8,490 nucleotides of DNA, from NCBI GenBank assembly GCA_964394395.1, contig CAYMWV010000151.1:1-8490 (forward strand). Reading direction: 5' to 3'. Positions 6,391-8,490 of the stretch are shown piece after piece; position 1 is the first letter of the stretch; each line of letters opens with the position of its first letter. The notes beneath the pieces are model-generated. The model was not told where the DNA came from. It did not search any database and saw only the letters and a program-made list of their open reading frames with translations. A program made the translations under genes and the position numbers. Source of the DNA: Sediminispirochaeta sp964394395. Its GTDB lineage: Bacteria; Spirochaetota; Spirochaetia; DSM-16054; Sediminispirochaetaceae.

Positions 6391-8340
6391 ATGGAGAAAA
6401 GGGTAATTGAACAGGGTGGAACTACCTTCTTTGAGCCGGAAACGCTTTTAGAACATGCAAAAGATGTGGTGCGGCGTAATTCTGCACTTCCATCCTATGC
6501 TGCTTTCTATTTAAGGGAGTTGTTAAAAAACAACGGCCTGGAAGATGCGGATGATCGATATGTTGACCAGATCCGCCGCTTAATTGAGGAGATAGATAAG
6601 AGTGATCTTTCTGTAGATGAACAGATTGATGATATGAATAAGCTTGTCCGGCAGCGGGATGAGGCACTGGAGCTGCAGAAGGCGGGCCGGGAGATCACTT
6701 TCCGAAAAGAGATCGAGGAGTTTTACCTTCCCAAACAATTGATTGATGCCATCCTGGAAAATGGGGAGATCCCCTCTTCCAGTCAGGAACAGATTATCGG
6801 GATCGGTTTTATTGATATTGCGGATTACACCTACCTCAGCAAATTCCTCAGCCCCAAGGAGAACCAGATGGTTCTCAACGGACTCTACGCTGCCTTCAAT
6901 TCGGTGCTGAAACGTCATGGGGGCTTTCTCAACAAAATTGAAGGTGACTCCGTCATGTTTCATTTTGGCGGGATCATTGATCCGGCGGTACGGGAACTTA
7001 ACCATGATGAGACAGAAATGCATATTGCCAAGGAGCTTTTCTACACCTGTGTCGAGATGCAGCGGGTAGCTTTCCTCTTTAACCAGGCTAACGATCGATT
7101 TCTATTTGACGCTGATGATGAAACCCGACGATCGGTGAAGCAAGCCTTCGATATTATTGGAGCCCTTCGTACCAGTCACGATTTAAGTCAGGCAATTAAC
7201 GCCTTCTTTCAGATCCGGATCCGGATCGGGGCAAATATCGGCGAAGTTACCATAGGTAACTTTGGCCCCGAAGGGGCCCGCCAATGGGATGTAATTGGCG
7301 AACCGGTTATCAAGGCCAAGAGGATGGAGGCTACCGCTCCCATCGGTGGTTTTCGTATCAGCGAAGACCTTTACACTATTCTCAATAAGACCGGGATAGC
7401 AGATGACTACTACCGGAGGTTCAAGAGAGAGGCGGAAGCACTCTTTGGAGCTTTCAGGGATATAACCCGGGAAGAGCTTTTCCAGGAGAGTATGGTAAAG
7501 CTCAAGGACAAGCGGAACGCAGAGTTTAACACCTACAGTATACAGGTTAACCCGGGATTGCCCGAGGCGCTTAAAAATCAGGTAAGCTTGCTTCTGCAAA
7601 AAGGAGACGAGGGGGCTGACCGCATTGTGGGAATGCTCCAATATTACCGGGGCAACCGCTTTGTCATTAATGGACTGGATGACCTGTTTGCAAAAAAGGG
7701 TATCAAATTGCGGTTTGAGGAGATTATCTCCTACATGATGCCCGTTAAATATGAGCAGCTCATAAAAAAGCATGATGGAGACCGGGAAGCGGCACAGAAA
7801 GAATTGGTGGATGGAAAGTCCCTCTTTCAGGTTTTTGAAATCCTCGGAACCCTGCAGGATATTGTTAAAGAGGATGATATACCGGAAAAGCCCCACATCC
7901 CCTTTGAAGGATATCGGGATTACATGAAAAAGATAAAAGAGTGGATGGAGCTTGAAAGCTCTTTCAGGGAGAAGCGAACCTACCAGAGAAGCCACTTTTT
8001 TCATTACGTCTATCCCATGGTTTTCATCAGTATCAGAACAAGTATTCTTGAATATGAGGTGAAGCAGAAAGAGGAGGCAGCTCAGGAAGCAAGGCAGAAA
8101 GCTGCCGACACTGTTGAAGAGCTTGATGAACTCGAGGAGCTTGTGGAACTTGATTCACCTGAGGGACTTGAGCCAGTCGAAGAGCTTGAGCTGGTCGAAG
8201 AGCTTGAATCGGTCGAAGAGCTTGAGCCGGTCGAAGAGCTTGAATCAGCTGAAACTGAGCGAGCAGTTGATGAGCCTGCGGTTCTTGAAGAGCCAAGTGA
8301 AATCGAGGAACTTGAAGGGGAACTTGAAGAAGTGGAGTAG
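6391..8340 (+). CDS. Class III adenylate/guanylate cyclase-domain protein with acidic repeat tail
   Basis: A 649-residue, apparently soluble protein. Residues 1-120 are helical and charged. The cyclase domain (~138-332) shows metal-binding D142 (GFIDIADYT) and D186 (KIEGDSVM), the adenine-selecting pair K182 and D300 (QWDVIGEP), and R311 of the transition-state pair. This predicts cAMP formation from ATP. Two oddities: the usual transition-state Asn (VNxAxR) is Ile here (I307 in VIKAKR), and D186 to D300 spans 114 residues, against 65 in mycobacterial Rv1625c as I recall it, so a helical insertion of about 50 residues lies at ~190-270. Residues ~333-573 match no domain I recognise. Residues 574-649 are nearly half Glu/Asp with hexapeptide repeats. 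An in-frame TTG at 6373 could add 6 residues; ATG 6391 is preferred although it has no Shine-Dalgarno. Activity may be reduced, regulated or lost. It is 45 bases after DUF445. Confidence 0.85.
   Translation: MEKRVIEQGGTTFFEPETLLEHAKDVVRRNSALPSYAAFYLRELLKNNGLEDADDRYVDQIRRLIEEIDKSDLSVDEQIDDMNKLVRQRDEALELQKAGREITFRKEIEEFYLPKQLIDAILENGEIPSSSQEQIIGIGFIDIADYTYLSKFLSPKENQMVLNGLYAAFNSVLKRHGGFLNKIEGDSVMFHFGGIIDPAVRELNHDETEMHIAKELFYTCVEMQRVAFLFNQANDRFLFDADDETRRSVKQAFDIIGALRTSHDLSQAINAFFQIRIRIGANIGEVTIGNFGPEGARQWDVIGEPVIKAKRMEATAPIGGFRISEDLYTILNKTGIADDYYRRFKREAEALFGAFRDITREELFQESMVKLKDKRNAEFNTYSIQVNPGLPEALKNQVSLLLQKGDEGADRIVGMLQYYRGNRFVINGLDDLFAKKGIKLRFEEIISYMMPVKYEQLIKKHDGDREAAQKELVDGKSLFQVFEILGTLQDIVKEDDIPEKPHIPFEGYRDYMKKIKEWMELESSFREKRTYQRSHFFHYVYPMVFISIRTSILEYEVKQKEEAAQEARQKAADTVEELDELEELVELDSPEGLEPVEELELVEELESVEELEPVEELESAETERAVDEPAVLEEPSEIEELEGELEEVE
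8170..8241 (+). repeat. Four 18-bp tandem repeats encoding an acidic hexapeptide
   Basis: Four in-frame copies of an 18-base unit (8170-8187, 8188-8205, 8206-8223, 8224-8241). Each ends GTCGAAGAGCTT, except that the first copy has CAGTC where the others have GGTC. They encode E-[PLS]-V-E-E-L. Flanking sequence on both sides (8113-8169 and 8242-8340) is degenerate E/L/V-rich code of the same kind, so the array probably arose by unit duplication. The near-identical DNA suggests recent or ongoing copy-number change. Confidence 0.85.
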
Positions 8341-8355
8341 ATTAAAACCCTGGAG

Positions 8356-8375
8356 CCGGGGCCTCGTTCCCCTGG
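8356..8375 (+). terminator. Weak hairpin after the cyclase gene
   Basis: CCGGGG (8356-8361) can pair with CCCTGG (8370-8375) with one G-U pair and an 8-base loop, 15 bases after the cyclase stop. No T-run follows (AGATGATTTCTCT), so termination is only possible. CCCTGGAG also occurs as a direct repeat at 8348-8355 and 8370-8377. Confidence 0.25.
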
Positions 8376-8443
8376 AGATGATTTCTCTAACAGGAATTCT
8401 CAATGTGGCAAAATAACAATTGAAAACTTGATTGCAAAAGCAA

Positions 8444-8485
8444 ACCACCGCCTCTGGCGGTGGTCCGCCAGTTAACAAACTGGCG
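8444..8485. other. Two adjacent perfect hairpins with mutually pairing arms
   Basis: Hairpin 1: ACCACCGCC (8444-8452), loop TCT, GGCGGTGGT (8456-8464), a perfect 9-bp stem. Hairpin 2: CGCCAGTT (8466-8473), loop AACA, AACTGGCG (8478-8485), a perfect 8-bp stem, one base later. The middle arms also pair: CTGGCGG (8454-8460) with CCGCCAG (8465-8471) over a TGGT loop. This gives 1:2, 2:3 and 3:4 options as in an attenuator, or it could be a REP-like element or a terminator for the cyclase. No T-run follows within the window. The rest of 8341-8443 shows no gene. Confidence 0.6.
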
Positions 8486-8490
8486 ACGAT

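Noticed and set aside
7210..7230. Short ATCCGG direct repeats
   Set aside because: They encode the alternating Ile-Arg beta strand of the cyclase core just before GANIGEV, so protein sequence explains them.
7183..8004. Long open frame (273 codons) on the minus strand inside the cyclase gene
   Set aside because: It is wholly covered by a plus-strand gene with clear cyclase motifs; the product has no recognisable domain or start signal, and this is a common shadow effect in this codon usage.
8033..8296. Minus-strand frame with a Gln-Ala-Leu-Arg-Pro repeat
   Set aside because: It is only the reverse reading of the 18-bp repeats in the cyclase tail.
8444..8485. Integron attC site
   Set aside because: The paired stems lack the expected RYYYAAC and GTTRRRY ends in the right arrangement and the unpaired bulge bases of attC; the stems are perfect.

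Overview
The window reads as ordinary bacterial chromosome with dense gene packing, short intergenic gaps and mid-range GC. It most resembles a spirochaete (moderate-to-low confidence). Pointers are two loose-lipobox lipoproteins (LTTC and FSAC before the Cys), a HisKA_2-type kinase with an NMT1/THI5-like sensor, a DUF445 membrane protein, a class III nucleotide cyclase, and no tRNA, rRNA, phage, IS or CRISPR sequence. The assignment comes from gene style only, not from a marker gene.

Layout. (1) 1-1009, plus strand: the ATPase end of a histidine kinase cut by the window edge, then a HAD-IB phosphatase 13 bases later. (2) 1010-1067: a convergent gap with a GC-rich hairpin. (3) 4521 down to 1068, minus strand: a compact three-gene unit, transcribed as small outer-membrane-like barrel protein, then NMT1-domain sensor histidine kinase, then caspase-family lipoprotein. 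The kinase stop and caspase start overlap as GTGA. (4) 4532-6345, plus strand, divergent with an ATG-to-ATG gap of only 10 bases: an SH3-domain lipoprotein overlapping by ATGA with a DUF445 membrane protein. (5) 6391-8340, plus strand: a class III adenylate cyclase-like protein with a long internal insertion, an Asn-to-Ile change at an active-site position, and a repetitive acidic tail. (6) 8341-8490: non-coding, with a weak terminator-like hairpin and two adjacent perfect hairpins whose arms can also pair with each other.

How the genes may work together. The most interesting part is the minus-strand unit: an envelope sensor kinase, coupled translationally to an exported, apparently lipid-anchored caspase-like protease with an intact His/Cys dyad and a full EF-hand loop, and preceded by a small outer-membrane-like protein. 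This could be an envelope signalling/proteolysis module, but no substrate, ligand or response regulator is visible here, so its function is a hypothesis. The SH3 lipoprotein and DUF445 protein look like an envelope pair. The cyclase stands alone and may be expressed from its own promoter.
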